A stretch of 64,000 nt of DNA from Cinnamomum chago (lineage: Eukaryota > Streptophyta > Magnoliopsida > Laurales > Lauraceae): NCBI GenBank assembly GCA_038049695.1, contig CP142461.1, positions 35,533,001-35,597,000 on the forward strand. Reading direction: 5' to 3'. A program made the translations under genes and the position numbers. This document shows positions 33,269 to 45,199 of the stretch, piece by piece. Positions within the stretch are counted from its first letter, which is position 1, and the number at the start of each line of letters is the position of its first letter. The notes beneath the pieces were generated by a model, which saw only the letters and a list, made by a program, of their open reading frames with translations, made no database searches and was not told the origin of the DNA.

Positions 33269-34572
33269 TGAAAGTCCGGGGATCCGAACCCTAGAGGGGG
33301 GGGGGTGAATAGGGTGAGCTTCAATTATGACCAATTTTAATCAATTTTAACTTCTTTAAATTAAACTAGTCACAAGTGATGATTATCAAACAAAATATGG
33401 AAGCTTAATAAAAACAATCACCACAAAGCAAGCACCATCACACAAGGATTTATAGTGGTTCGGCCTCAATGCCTACATCCACTACCGGCTTGTGATCTAA
33501 TCACCCCACCGGATTTCCACTATTTATGCTTTTCAATAGGCTAAGCAATAACCTTTACACTATGCTTTTCAAGGCTAAGCAATAACCTCTACATTATGCT
33601 TTTCAAGGCTAAGCAATAACCTCTTCAACCACAAGGTTGGTTATCTCTCTAAATTAGTGTCTATAATACACTTGATGGAGATTCAATTAAGCTCATTACA
33701 TTTGCCTCTAAAATAGGCGGATATGAAAATGAAAATCTAATACACACACAAACACTCAATGAATGCAAAGATGTATGCTTATGATGTGTGTGTGTGATGT
33801 CCTCAATCATTTTGAAAAAGAAAGCTCATAAATGTATGCCTAAGGCTTTTGAAAGTTTTAGCTCATAAAACATTTATGATTGAGGAAAGGATGCAAGTCA
33901 CATGTTAAAAATAACTTGTAAAAGATATACATTTGTATCCTAAACAAGTTGTGAAATTCTAAGCACAAAACATGTGATGCATAGGGATGACAATCAAATC
34001 AACAATGTAGCTCATAAAACATAAAAATAGATTTGATTGAAAATAGGGGACAAATCATATGTAATTATAAATACAACTTGAAAATGATATACCTATAAAA
34101 GCAAAGCAAGTTGTGAAACTTTAAAACAAAGTTACATATGATTTGTAAAGATGTTGAATCCAAAACATAAGATATATTTGAAAGTGATTTTCTTATGATG
34201 AAAAACAACAACCAAAGATTCAACCAAGTATAGGAATCATGTTACATATAATTTCAAAGATTCTTTCATTAACATGATCTACTTAGATTTACCAATTAAA
34301 GTACTACTTGGATTGAATCAATGGTGATGCATCCAAAACAATAGATCAATTCAAAACATAAACATGTTAAGGACACAACAAATCATAGTTTATCATGCTA
34401 GAAAAGATTTACCAATAATTAGAGCAAAGCATGAAAACATATGATTAAGAAAAGTAAAGCTTACTTGTGATTTAACTTCATTAATCCAAGCTTTAGCTCT
34501 CCTAATGATCCCCTTCATCCCTTAGTTCATTCCCCTTACATTGGCCTCAAAACCTCTCAAGGAGGGCCTTTG
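33269..34572 (-). mobile_element. Truncated Copia-derived LTR (R/U5 side)
   Basis: It starts tgaaagtccggggatcc with a run of 10 G, the gtggttcggcc block (33459) and three minisatellite units, and follows the LTR at 55374-57293 closely until ggagggcct at about 34571. Homology then stops before the palindrome array and the 5' end of the LTR. No primer site or internal region adjoins it. Confidence 0.8.
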
Positions 34573-34579
34573 GGAATCG

Positions 34580-36038
34580 AGAATTTGAGTCTGAATCATT
34601 TCATTTGAATAAAACCCATAGAGAAAGTTTAGTAATTAAATTACATGGGGATTTTCTTTAAGTCTTCATATACACTTTATGCCCTCAAATGTCGGAAACC
34701 TTCAGAGACACCAACTTCTCCACTCATAAACCGACATGGAGACACTACGTGTGTATCGAGATGGCCCCCGGTAAGCCCATCAAACACTACTAATCATCTC
34801 ATTCCAAGTAAGAATAATTCTATGTTTTCTTATGAATTGATTAGAAATGAAGTTGATTAATTTGCTATGTTTGAAAAACATTGATAAGGCTACTCATCTG
34901 ATTTGTCTGTATTTGTTCGTTTGTATTTGGTTAAGAGTAGTCCTTTTCATCGATGGAAATATACTTTGATAGCTTGATTATATCGTTTTGAAATTATCAG
35001 TAAGACTACTCATTTGGTTCGTTTGATTCTGTCCGTTTGTATTTGTTCAGAGTAGTTCTTCTTATCGATTTTCAAATGTATTATTATGATTTGATTTGTA
35101 TTAATTCAGATTTTGGTTTTGAAAGGCACCACTAAGCATAGGTCACTTTGTCGGGCTGATCACCCAGCTTGGACTCTGTCTGCTCCGGCCATGGCAACGG
35201 TTCTGTATTCTGGTCCCACGAGTAGTGGCAACGGTTTCCATTTGTTTGTTCCGACCATTTCATATGGCAACAATTATTTGTTTGTGTGCTCTTGTTACTT
35301 CAGTAATAGGAGAATATAGCTAAATGTGGTTGCCAATATTTTAATTATCTGTCAGTTAGTTTGAAATATTTAAACTATGAAATTCTTTCATTTGTATAGA
35401 AATTGTTCATTTGATTTACTCTTTATATATGTTTCATTCCAATTGCATTTCTATGATTTTAAACATGGCATTTATAAAACTTGTATACCTTATCTGTTTC
35501 ATTCACATGCCAGACCATCGTGTCTGATACTTTTCTGTTTGGTGTCAGATGTCGAACCCGCAGCCTTTGAGGCGGGGCGCGCGGAGGAGACAGTAGGGCC
35601 TCCGGTGGAGCACGAGTGGCAGCCAAATGATGTCATGTAGACGTCATGTTGGGTCTGGAGTTCGATAACATTTTTTTGGAAAATTTTCTTATGGCCTCTG
35701 TTGGCCTTTTTCTTTTTGGGTTGTATAAATTAAATATACTTTTGTGATCCTCACAACTTTAACTAACTTTGGGTTATGCTCATTTATATTTTTCTCTTTT
35801 GATACAGAGTCTGTGCAATTATTTTATATTTCGTTTGGTTTTTATTTTGTTACATGCTTCTGTATATTATTATTTGTTGTGAAGTCAATTAATTGGTTGT
35901 GATGGATCGTCTGGAATCCTCACTGCGGAATCCTGTGGGAAAATAATTAGCATATGCGGGTAGAATTTTCTGACCCATCGCGCCGCGACCCCCGGATTAA
36001 GGACTTGATTATCAGGGCCTTGGTCCGGGGGTGTGACA
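34580..36038 (+). mobile_element. Gypsy-type LTR fragment, plus orientation
   Basis: The last about 130 bp (ggaatcctcactgcggaatcctgtggg ... ggggtgtgaca) match the end of the chromovirus LTR at 11190-11320 in reverse complement. The internal exon at 35549 matches 11561-11652. The 5' boundary was not found; the left part abuts the truncated Copia-derived LTR. Confidence 0.65.
35549..35640 (+). other. LTR-resident terminal exon, 92 nt
   Basis: After the acceptor tttggtgtcag, a split codon is followed by VEPAAFEAGRAEETVGPP, then VEHEWQPNDVM and TAG. It has the same length and phase as 11561-11652 and shares AFE, EE, PP and EWQP. GC content is much higher than in the flanking LTR. The function is unknown. 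Confidence 0.55.
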
Positions 36039-36345
36039 GAGAGGGAGAGCGCATGCAGAGGGAGAGAGAGAGGGAGAGGGAAAGAGCAGGGAGCGCATGC
36101 AGAGGGAGAGGACAGGGAGAGGGAGAGAGAAAAAAGAAGCTACGGAAAGGAAAATGGGGAAGAAAGAAGAATCGTTCCTCAAGGATTTGAGGGTGAGTTT
36201 TGTGACGATATCGTTCGACAACTTCAGGGGTAAAGTGGTCAAAAACCTGTGTACGAACACCGAATTTGGTGTTTTGGTGTATTTCTGACTAAATCAGGCT
36301 AATACATGTTTAACAACATTTATTTAGTAAAATTCATATATATAT
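36039..36345 (-). repeat. Inverted copy of the repeat at 19012-19290
   Basis: It starts with GA-rich gagagggagagcgcatgcag (containing a 45 bp internal duplication), continues through ggtgagttttgtgacgat and cgaacaccgaatttggtg, and ends tagtaaaattc before a TATATATA run. Here the GA-rich end directly abuts an LTR end. Confidence 0.8.
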
Positions 36346-36437
36346 ATATAAAATAGGCATTTATCACATTCAGAGTTCAAAATAGACATTTTAAAGACCC
36401 CCTTTTTAATTTCTTCATCTCCCTGTAAAATAAATCC

Positions 36438-37158
36438 TTTCCAGCTAGTACTGTACTTGGGCGGTTTGGATCGGTTTAACACTAAAACCAACAACCAAAC
36501 CGAACCTGTCGGTTTTTTAATTAACCGATCCGATCCGACCGATGGAGAGGGTTTAAACCATACCGAACCTAACCTAACCAAACGGTTTGGTCAGTTAAAC
36601 CATTATTTTTTATTTTATTTTTTTGAAAATTAGACATTGGAAATTTCAAAATGATGATACCTGTCCTTTGCATTTGTTCCAATGTTTGGTGCAAACATAA
36701 AAATCCAACAATCCAGACTGGACTAAACGCATATAAAAATAATTCTATTAAAAAAAAAAAGAGTTTGGACTAAACACAAGCACAAAAAAATAAATAAAAA
36801 AATAAAAAAAACCAGTTTGTAGTGAAACATTCATTCAACATGATACTTTTTGAGGTAGTGCTGACTATTGAGTTTATGTGAGAATGAAGTTGTCAACTCT
36901 AACTTTGAAAGTAGTAAAAAATGAAATCCTAAGGCTAAAATAGTAAAAAAGCAATACTTAAGTTACCGCATACGGTCAGTTCGGTTTAAGCGGTTAACCG
37001 TGGGCTTAAACCAATAACCGACCAATGTAAGCGGTTTTTATGATTTTCAAACTGTTAACCGAGTCGATCCACTATAAATCGATCCGAACCCCCCAGTTCG
37101 GTCAGTTCGGTTCGGCTTTGTGGTGATACCGGATTTTTTGTACAGCCCTATTTCCAGT
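36438..37158. mobile_element. hAT-type MITE, 705 bp, with 8 bp TSD
   Basis: The element 36446-37150 starts tagtactgtac and ends gtacagcccta. Flanks are tttccagc (36438-36445) and tttccagt (37151-37158), an 8 bp duplication with one mismatch. The interior has many aaccgaacc / ggttcggtt and gatccgatcc words at both ends. Confidence 0.8.
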
Positions 37159-39921
37159 GCTCCAAAATTCAATTCTAATATGATGTTGAGATATCCCATA
37201 AGGAGAGCACCAAAAGATGTATAAACTCAATTGGGTTTTCTAATAATTCCTTCGATCCTTACTTTTTTACCTGCCCAGCACTTCAAAATCGATCTGATTT
37301 ACAAATGCAAGGGAAATAGTTTCAAAGAAGGAAAAAAATGGAGAAATATAAGAAGAAGAAGAAAGAATAGAAAGGAATGAGAGGTCACACTTCTTCCAGG
37401 TGAGGAACCAAATCGAAGAATTGATCAATCAATCGTGTCCCATATCCATCCTTTCAAGTATCTCAACCTCCCAAATTCGATGCAGCAAACCTAGGCTTTC
37501 CTTTGAGCAAAGTTTTCTGCTTACGAAAGCTTTTTTTTTTAAATTTTATTTCTCTTTTTCTCCTATAGAGATGCCTGAGGCTTTATCCTAGAGAAATCCC
37601 GGAGTCAAAGACTGAAAGTGGGGCCTATCTACTGAAATCCAAACCACTCAAAATTGACTTCCTCCCAGCGTTTGTAAATGGGTGAGAGAGAAGGACAAGA
37701 TAAATTATCTTTATTTTTAGGATAATTATCCTTAGTAACTTGCCAGAGATGGAAAAGAGCTTAGATTTTCTAAAATTCTAAATAGGATAAATATCCTTAA
37801 CTTGTTTGAGATGGAAAAGTGTCTAATCTTCCAAAAATTATAAATAATCTAAAATCCCTAAAATCTCTCCCTCAAATCAAAATCGAACCAAAATTGAAGT
37901 TGAAACCGAGTTCCAATTTCTCAATCAATTGTGAAATCGGAGCTCAATTGCAAAATCGAATCCTATCATTTTAATATTTAATAACTAGTACTCTAGCCTG
38001 TGCTGAGCACGGTCTTTTTTTCTGCACCAAAAGTTAAAAATAAAAAATAAAAAAAATAAAGATTAGGTGGTATGGTATTGATAGGGGTTCAAGTTTTAGA
38101 AAAAGTAAAAAGGTTTTGATACTTTAGGAAGGAAAAAAAAACTTGAACCTCCTCCTTCAAGAGTATACATCAAGACTGTCATTAAAGGTAGGAATGCCCT
38201 GTGTTTTATTGGGTCTTACCTCACAAACAACACCAATATGCAGTACTTGGAAATCATCCATCCAAGCAATGTTAAATTTCAAAAATAATAATAATAATAG
38301 AAACTTGTAAAATTGTCCGTGATCAGAAAAGTGCCTAAGCAATACATAGCAAACAAGTGGTACAAAACATATAATTGGGTTGCATACCTTTAAATTTCCA
38401 CCTTATATTTTAAACCATAAGCTCAATCCCGACCTTTGCCCAACTTGGCCCTAAGTGTTTGGCCCATGTCCAACCCGTCTAAAATAGTTTTAGCCCGAGC
38501 TCGGGTAGATTAGTTTTAGTTAAAAAAAAAGTTTCAATAAACTGCCCCAAGTAGTTCTAGCTTTAAAGTTGCTCTTTAAAATCTCATTCTCAATCTTGGG
38601 CACAAAAAAATTAGAAGTGCAAACCTAGGGTCCCGTTCTTCAACTTGGGTTGTCAATCCAAGTTGAGAATGATAAATCTTCACTTTTTAATAAATAAATT
38701 TCAGATTTGGATTCTTAAACTTTTCTTGGTCAAACCTCTTCAACTTCACATTGTATTGCCTCCAAAAATACCATGTATCCGTAGAAAACAAGGTATATTG
38801 TGAGGATGCTAAGGTGAGTTGTTAGTAATTATTCCAAGCCAATTAAAAATATTTAACCAAAAGTAAGAACTAACCCTATTGCATGGATCACAGATCTAAC
38901 ATATATTAAGAGATACACAAATCAAGAACACAAATTAAAAGAAACAACTTTATTTACTAGCATGAAAATTCTTTACAAGGAATATAACATTGAAAAACAA
39001 GAATACATAATAGGATGTTGAGAATCCCTCTTTCTAGTTGAAACCACAAGGTTGGTGGTATGGCCTTTGGGAAGAACCCCCTTGGTGAATTAAGATGGAA
39101 GGGCAAGAAAGGGAGAGATGGTATGAAATTCTCTAGAGTGAGAGGTGAGCAATTTTCAAGCATGCCTTGGGTCTCCCAAAGGGCTAATATATAAAGTTTG
39201 GGCTCCCTTTGTTTCCTCTTTTGGTTCCTCTTTTCTTGCTTGAAATCTTCATTATTTGGCAAAAATCTTCTTTTTTGGCAACCAAGTTTGCAAGAAATTA
39301 GTAGTGTCAAAAAAAAAAAATTTTATCTTGCCAATTCAAGCAAATCAATCCTTGATTGAGGCCACACATTAGGGGGTACAAGTTGAATGTCTTGGATGTC
39401 CATGTGCAAGTTTTGAGAAAAATCCTCATTTGCTTCACTTTCTTCTTTTGATTTATTGGCAAAGAAGGGTAATTGCATTCTTTCCTCCTTTGCTTTTCTT
39501 GCTCCACAATTATCTCGATCTTCTTTCCCCTCTTGCTTTTGAATTTTGAATCTTGAGATTTGAAAAATATCTCCAACAATCGGAAAGGAATTATGAAATC
39601 CTTTTTTAGCTATGAATGGACCCCACCTTCGCCGCCCCACATGTGTGACCTACACATGTGCATGTGTGGGACCCTTCTCATTTCCTGCAACCCAAAAAAA
39701 TGAATTTTATGTGAAAAGACAAATTTACCCTTAATTCACGAATACATGACAGTGGGCTCATATCTCATGAAAAGATGAATGAAAACATATTTGAAATTTT
39801 TTTCCAAAAATAAAATTACGAAAATGGCAGGTTTCATGATTTGATGTAAAAATGCTGGTTTTTGAGCAAATTATGCATGAATGCACTACAATGGATAAAA
39901 AATGTATAAAATCATGATATG
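37159..39921. other. Intergenic; possible LTR-like remnant at 38820-39760
   Basis: No gene was recognised. On the minus strand, around 39190, ctttatatattag resembles a TATA box, followed downstream by a gctagtaaataaag polyadenylation-like signal near 38955, which would fit an LTR. A minus-strand frame ending near 39323 (IQLVPPNVWPQS) could not be assigned. The patch at 37900-37960 resembles 5400-5460. Confidence 0.35.
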
Positions 39922-40368
39922 ATACTAAATAGGGGTGCACAAAAAATCCGTTGATCCATAAATCCGATCCGATCCGCGAATTTTTATCCGATCCGAAAGT
40001 AAACGAATTGGTGACGGATTGTGAATTTTGTAATCCGTTAGCAATGGATCGGTGGCGGATTCCACCCTCAATCCGTGGATTCAATCCGATCCGATCCGTT
40101 GACATTAAATATAAAAAAAAATAAAGGGTCTAAATTAAATTAAGATGTCTAAATATAAAATGAGAAAAAATTTTTATGGGTCAAAATGTAATTTTTGTTA
40201 CAAAATGTTTGATATTTTTCTTTTAACATTAGATTTAACGGATTAATCCGATTCGATCCGATCTAATCTGATCCTCCATGGATCGGATCGGATTATAACA
40301 GCAACGAATTGGTGACGGATTTGGCCCAATCCGCACCAATCCGATCCGTGTACACCCTTAATACTAAA
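39922..40368. mobile_element. hAT-type MITE, 431 bp, with perfect 8 bp TSD
   Basis: Element 39930-40360 begins taggggtgcac and ends gtgtacaccctta, with identical atactaaa at 39922-39929 and 40361-40368. The interior is built from repeated aatccgatccgatccg words and their complements near both ends. Confidence 0.88.
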
Positions 40369-40520
40369 GAAGGCTCTCTCGGCTTGATAAGTCCTTATAC
40401 TTACAAAAAATAGCCATGAAAATGTGCATTTTTAAGGACTTATCAATATGTGGGGCCCATGATAGATTTCTGAAGATGTGAGTAGTGAGCAGTGATTTCT
40501 GGTCGTATTGAGACTCTTAA

Positions 40521-40847
40521 CTAGATGTAACACCCCACGATTATGAACCCCTTAAAGAAGGGCGATTAGAGGAATCTGCATGTGGACTGGGTTTGCAATG
40601 TGAGGAATACATGAGTCCCACATTGGAAATGAGTTGTCCAGATTCGTAGGCTTATAAGTCAAACTCCATATTAACTCAACATAAGGCCTTTTAAAACCGT
40701 GCCAAAAACCATAAAAACTATGGAGTTAAGCGTGCTCGAGCGAGAGTAATACTAGGATGGGTGAATTCCTCGGAAGATCGGTCTACGCATCGGGAGCCAT
40801 CTGCTTTCGAGTATGCACTGTCGAGTAAAGATAGCGTTCTGGCTAGA
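40521..40847 (+). mobile_element. Cassandra-type LTR (5S-bearing TRIM), possible solo LTR
   Basis: It opens TGTAACACCCCACG, has gagtcccacattgg, then a 5S rRNA-derived block (annotated separately), all features of Cassandra terminal-repeat retrotransposons in miniature. Identical ctaga flanks at 40521-40525 and 40843-40847 would define a 317 bp solo LTR, although the end reads ttctgg and not CA, so the right border is provisional. Confidence 0.7.
40718..40780 (+). other. 5S rRNA-derived segment within the Cassandra LTR
   Basis: The sequence gagttaagcgtgctcgagc followed by gagagtaatactaggatgggtga corresponds to the internal control region (A box, intermediate element, C box) of plant 5S rRNA. 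It is not a full 5S gene: the first about 50 nt and the 3' end do not match. Confidence 0.85.
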
Positions 40848-40869
40848 TTAAGCAGTACAATTGTAACGA

Positions 40870-41465
40870 AGAAGAAGATTGCTTCCTCAGTCTCTAGGAC
40901 CCTATATCCAGATTGTTAAGGATGTTGCGGCTGATGGTAATTGTGGATTCAGAGCTATAACTGGTCTTTTGGGCATGGGTGAGGATAGTTGGATGCATGT
41001 TAGAATGAATTTGAGCAGTGAATTGCAGAGGTAACAAAATTGTTATTCATTGGTCTATGGAGGAGAGGAAAGGGTTGTGGAGCTGTATTACACATTGTCT
41101 TACTTTGAAAGCACCATTCATTTGATCGGTGGATGACAATGCCGGACATGGGTCACTTAATATCCTCACATTATAACGTTGTATTGGTCATTCTTTCATT
41201 GCAGTAGTGCCTTACTTTCCTGCCTTTGAGATCATCCCCAATTCCATCAAGTTCTCGCGACTGGTTTTGTCAATGGAACCATTTTGTTCATGTCTTCATG
41301 ACACCCGGGGCACCCATGCCTCCCATTGCTACAAATTGGCATAGACATCACCATCCTAATGCACCCCTGCCTCCCATTGCTACAAATTGGCATAGACACT
41401 GCCATCCTAATGCAGATGGATGGTCCTATATGCTCAGAGCATCGAGCAATTCAGAAATATAATTG
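40870..41465 (+). pseudogene. Transposon-derived OTU cysteine protease domain, degraded
   Basis: The frame reads VKDVAADGNCGFRAITGLLG, with the OTU catalytic Asp-Gly-x-Cys, then EDSWMHVRMNL; after frameshifts, ERVVELYYTLSYFEST, MTMPDMGH, then PLRSSPIPSSSRDW and FVHVFMTPGAPMPPIATNWH. OTU proteins of this type accompany plant Mutator-like and CACTA transposons. Several stops and shifts make it non-functional. A 51 bp unit (PPIATNWHRHxHPNA) is tandemly duplicated near the end. It starts just after the Cassandra LTR. Confidence 0.8.
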
Positions 41466-41635
41466 GTGACAGTGTCGCAACACAAGAGTCGGTCAATCTT
41501 GACAGCGATTGAATATTTGCACTCTTGATTTGATGTAAACAAACTTAATACTTATTTTTTTTTGTTATGTGTGAAAAATGGATGGCTGATTAAAAATGGA
41601 TGCAAAATTAATGTTATTATGTTATGTGTTAATTC

Positions 41636-42251
41636 TTTAATACCCTTGCTCGGTTGATCAGGATCGCGCAAATGACATTCTGCACGACAAACAAGTTCCG
41701 TCCAGTAATTACTTGCACACCCAACTGTTTTCGAGGATATAGAGTTTGCGCTTTATTATAGTGTAGTGAAGAATCATTTTTGCTCGGAACCTGATGGCCT
41801 TATAGGATTATATCAAACAAGTTCCTGTTCCTCTTTCATTCCATTTTGATCAAAATCATACAGGTTTATCAACACCTCAAATGATGGTGGATTTCTGGTC
41901 ACTATAACATAAACACCTCAAAATGATGGTGGCCCATTTTTATAACATAAACACCTCAAATGATGGTGGATTTTTGGTCACTATAAAAGAGCATTCATCT
42001 AAAAAAGAAAGAAAAGAGAGAGAAATGACTTTTTTTGCATAGGAAAATGAAAAATAAAAAAATAACACCTTCTTTCGCCTTTTAGTTTTATAACACCTTC
42101 ATATGCCTCCATTATCCACATTTGTAAGACCCCTGCTCGGTTGAACAATGCCGTGTAGATGACACACTGCACGGTCAAAGTTTCTGACCATATAGTGTTT
42201 GCACTGTATTATAGTGACGAGCAGAATTATTATTGCTTGGAGCCTGATGGC
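41636..42251 (+). repeat. Direct duplication flanking the CACTA insertion
   Basis: Copy 1 (41640-41830: tgctcggttgatcag, attatagtg, tcggaacctgatgg) matches copy 2 (42125-42251 plus the continuation at 49876-49945: ctttcattccattttt, atacagg). The CACTA element sits inside copy 2, so the duplication predates it. An additional short tandem (aaacacctcaaa(a)tgatggtgg, three times) lies at 41865-41975. Confidence 0.7.
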
Positions 42252-43038
42252 TGACACTACAAAAAAAATGTCTTAATGAGTCACTTTTAAAGTGTCTTAA
42301 AAAGTGGTTTGTGTCGCTTTTCTGATTACTATGCAAGCGTCTTATCTGCCGGCATCACTAAAATTTCGTAAAAGCGTCTCAAGAAATATATTTGTTGTGT
42401 CAGTTTCTGTTATCAAAGTGACACAAAAAAAAATGGTTACTTGTGTCATTTTAAACCCAAAAGTGACACTGAAATAACTTAAAAGCGTCACAAGAAAGAT
42501 AACTTTGTTGTCTCGCTTTTCAAAAGCAGTGATCAATATGTTGTATTCGGAACAAAAGTGACACAAGTAGTCATCAGTTGTGACAGTTTCCATAGAAGCG
42601 AGATACCATCCATTTAAAATAAAAATAAAAATGCAATATATACATTACTAATAACATGCTGCAGTATGGATACACTTTCAAATCACTAAACCTGCCTTAC
42701 AAAAGATGCAAAAAAATATAGATAGCAACATTCAATAAGAACCATTTCATTAATTGGAAATTAATCACCATTCACATTAAGGAACGTACTTGCTCGTCCA
42801 CGCACTAAATCAAACAAACTATTCAAAACATAGCCAATTTGAATCCATCCATAATCCAAACTATTTACATTAACCTTCGAATTCGTAACCAAAGCGTCAC
42901 GACATAATCCAAAACCTTTACGAAAGCATCCAAAAAAAGGCAAGCTACATTGTAAACAATTTCCGGAAATCCCTAACTAACCAAAATTAACTTAACCTAA
43001 TTAGTAGATCCACTTAGCAAAAGGCATTCCATCTCCGT

Positions 43039-43691
43039 TTAATTAAGTTCTTCATTCACCTACAAAATAATAACAATTTGACTATGTATCAATAATATAA
43101 TCAAGTAAGAAGGAGAGTTTAACCAACAATATCAAGGATTCATGTTAAAGAGAAAACATTTTGTCACTAGAGAAAGAGCAATAGAAACACTAGCAGTTCA
43201 CATGTCATAAGATCATAGTAGCAAGCAAACTAGGAGCAATCAATAATTCACTAATATGATGACCTAGTATTCCTATCACCATCTACAACTAACACTCAAT
43301 AAGCATTAACGTATCAAAAACTATGCAAGTTAATCACAGACAGTCCCGTCCAACACCCCCCCCAATGATATGTGATGAAGTGTGAAATGCATCATGAACT
43401 AAAAAACTCCACCTACCCAAGTGCATGATGCAGACAAAAATGCATGAATCAATTCACATTGATGATAGTCTGATGAAGAAACAGGTAGTCACTAAGCCTA
43501 AAAACTGAAATGCACATTAAATTAAGTGTATCGTCACTAAGCCTTACTATGAAATCTTCTCAACTATACAAATTGAACTCCTAGGTATACCTTTATAAAG
43601 GAAGAAATCCTTGGATGAAGTCGATAAACTCGAGTCGGATCTTATCTATTTCTTTGGTGGTGTATGTCTTTATGCTGGCCAACTCCATAAC
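43039..43691 (-). other. Two exon-like segments, unrecognised
   Basis: Segment 43591-43691 has an acceptor (ctcgaaacag) and a donor (gtatac) and reads VMELASIKTYTTKEIDKIRL and FIDFIQGF before a stop just short of the donor. Segment 43039-43059 follows a tttgtag acceptor and reads VNEELN then TAA. They could be the 3' end of a CACTA-encoded gene or another captured fragment. The family is not identified. Confidence 0.35.
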
Positions 43692-44369
43692 CTGTTTCGA
43701 GAAAAATCAAGTTAGTGTAGTCTGCTAGCAAATCCCAGCATGTCAAACCCTTGAAATAATTACCAAATGTATATAGAGGTTCAACAATTAAAAAGGAAAA
43801 CCAACTAGATCAGTAATCACTGACCTAATAATCTGGACCACTAGTACAAGATTAAGGTGCCTACAAAACTCTTTGTTGTTGTGGAAGGAGGACGAATGGA
43901 AGAAAGGGATTTTTGTATAGAAGAGTAGCGTCTGAGCTGGGTTTGCTGTTGTCATACACCCCTCCTTTTATGGTTTACTTTAAGCTTCCTTTCCTCAAGT
44001 ACTTACACCTAGGCCCTTTGATGCAGTCATGGGCCCATGTAGATACAAGAATAGACCCACTCCCAGCCACCCATCGGGCCCAACCCACAGTGGGCAAGTC
44101 CATCAGGCTGAGTCCAAGGACAGCCAGTCCATTGGGCCAAGCCTATAGATGACTGATCCATTGGACCTAACCCATGGACAGCCAACCCAATATCCAACTA
44201 CGCTTTCTTTCTCATTATGTAGATTTCAATAAAATTTCCAAGATCTACATCAGATATAGCAAGATAACTGATTGGCATACAATCAATTAGGATAACTGAT
44301 TCAATCAATCAAGATAATTGATCGACGTGTAATCAATGAAAGAGAGAATATTTAGCACCAAGAGATTGG

Positions 44370-44720
44370 CATGTAAGGAAAGTTTATATAAGTCCCCAAT
44401 AAGCAGGTTTCACCTCCCTTCTACAAATAATCTCTTATTTTGGATCAATGAGAAATTCTCTCTTTCCCTCTCATTATTGTGAGCAAGCATTTTTCCATGT
44501 GTGAAGACTCCTTGGGTTGCCAGTGGTGATGACTCCAAAGGCCAGGCATCCATGGTGAATGCATGAAGACTCCACCATCACTGGGTCCCATCACTGTTGA
44601 TCAGTCTTATGAGATTACAAAGAACCTTATGAGATTATAAAGAATAATATAAAGATAAGGGCTCCTAACGAGTGTCAAATGAATGTGATCTTCACTCTCC
44701 ACACTTCCTTTTAAGATGAT
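44370..44720 (+). other. Promoter-like or LTR remnant inside the CACTA element
   Basis: A TATA-like gtttatataagtccc at 44385-44399 is followed by a leader-like stretch (ttctctctttccctctc) and a local duplication around 44500-44590 (gtgatgactcc, gaagactcc). This resembles a Copia LTR promoter, but no LTR ends were found. Confidence 0.3.
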
Positions 44721-45199
44721 CATGTGAAAAAGGAGTGGAATTTGCTCATATGATAGTTTTTAGGTTTTCTGTATATTTTTACATACTTCAATTTTTGTTT
44801 TTGGGAAGAGAACATAAGATTACAGTATTATGATTTAAGATTTACAATTCACAATTAGGAACCCCTTAGAATATTAAAATCCCATTTGACTCAGGAAACA
44901 TTTTCTTAAACGATTTCATAAAAGTCTACAGTCGACACCCTCTTACTCTTTTCAGCACTGCTTGACAGCTCTCCTGTAAACATGCATATCTTGTTACAAC
45001 AAATTCCCACCGAACACATTACAACACTACTCAAAAGCTATAGTTTTACATGTGAAAATTTTAAGAAAATTGCAGCCAACATTACAAGTGATGAGTCATT
45101 TAAAGTTGGCTTCTTTTCTTTTCTGAGTGGCAATAACTTCATCATGTTCACAGCTTCAAAATGAATGAGGAAAAGATATCACAGTTTGAATTTTATTAC

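Noticed and set aside
35954..36288. Arg/Glu-rich frames over the GA tract
   Set aside because: Low-complexity GA repeat at the edge of a dispersed repeat; no protein family.
39891..39900. Left CACTA terminus for the orphan end at 54443
   Set aside because: Reads cactacaatgg, which lacks the CACTACAAGAAAAAG extension and subterminal repeats.
40718..40780. Genuine 5S rRNA gene
   Set aside because: Only the internal control region matches and it sits inside a Cassandra-type LTR.
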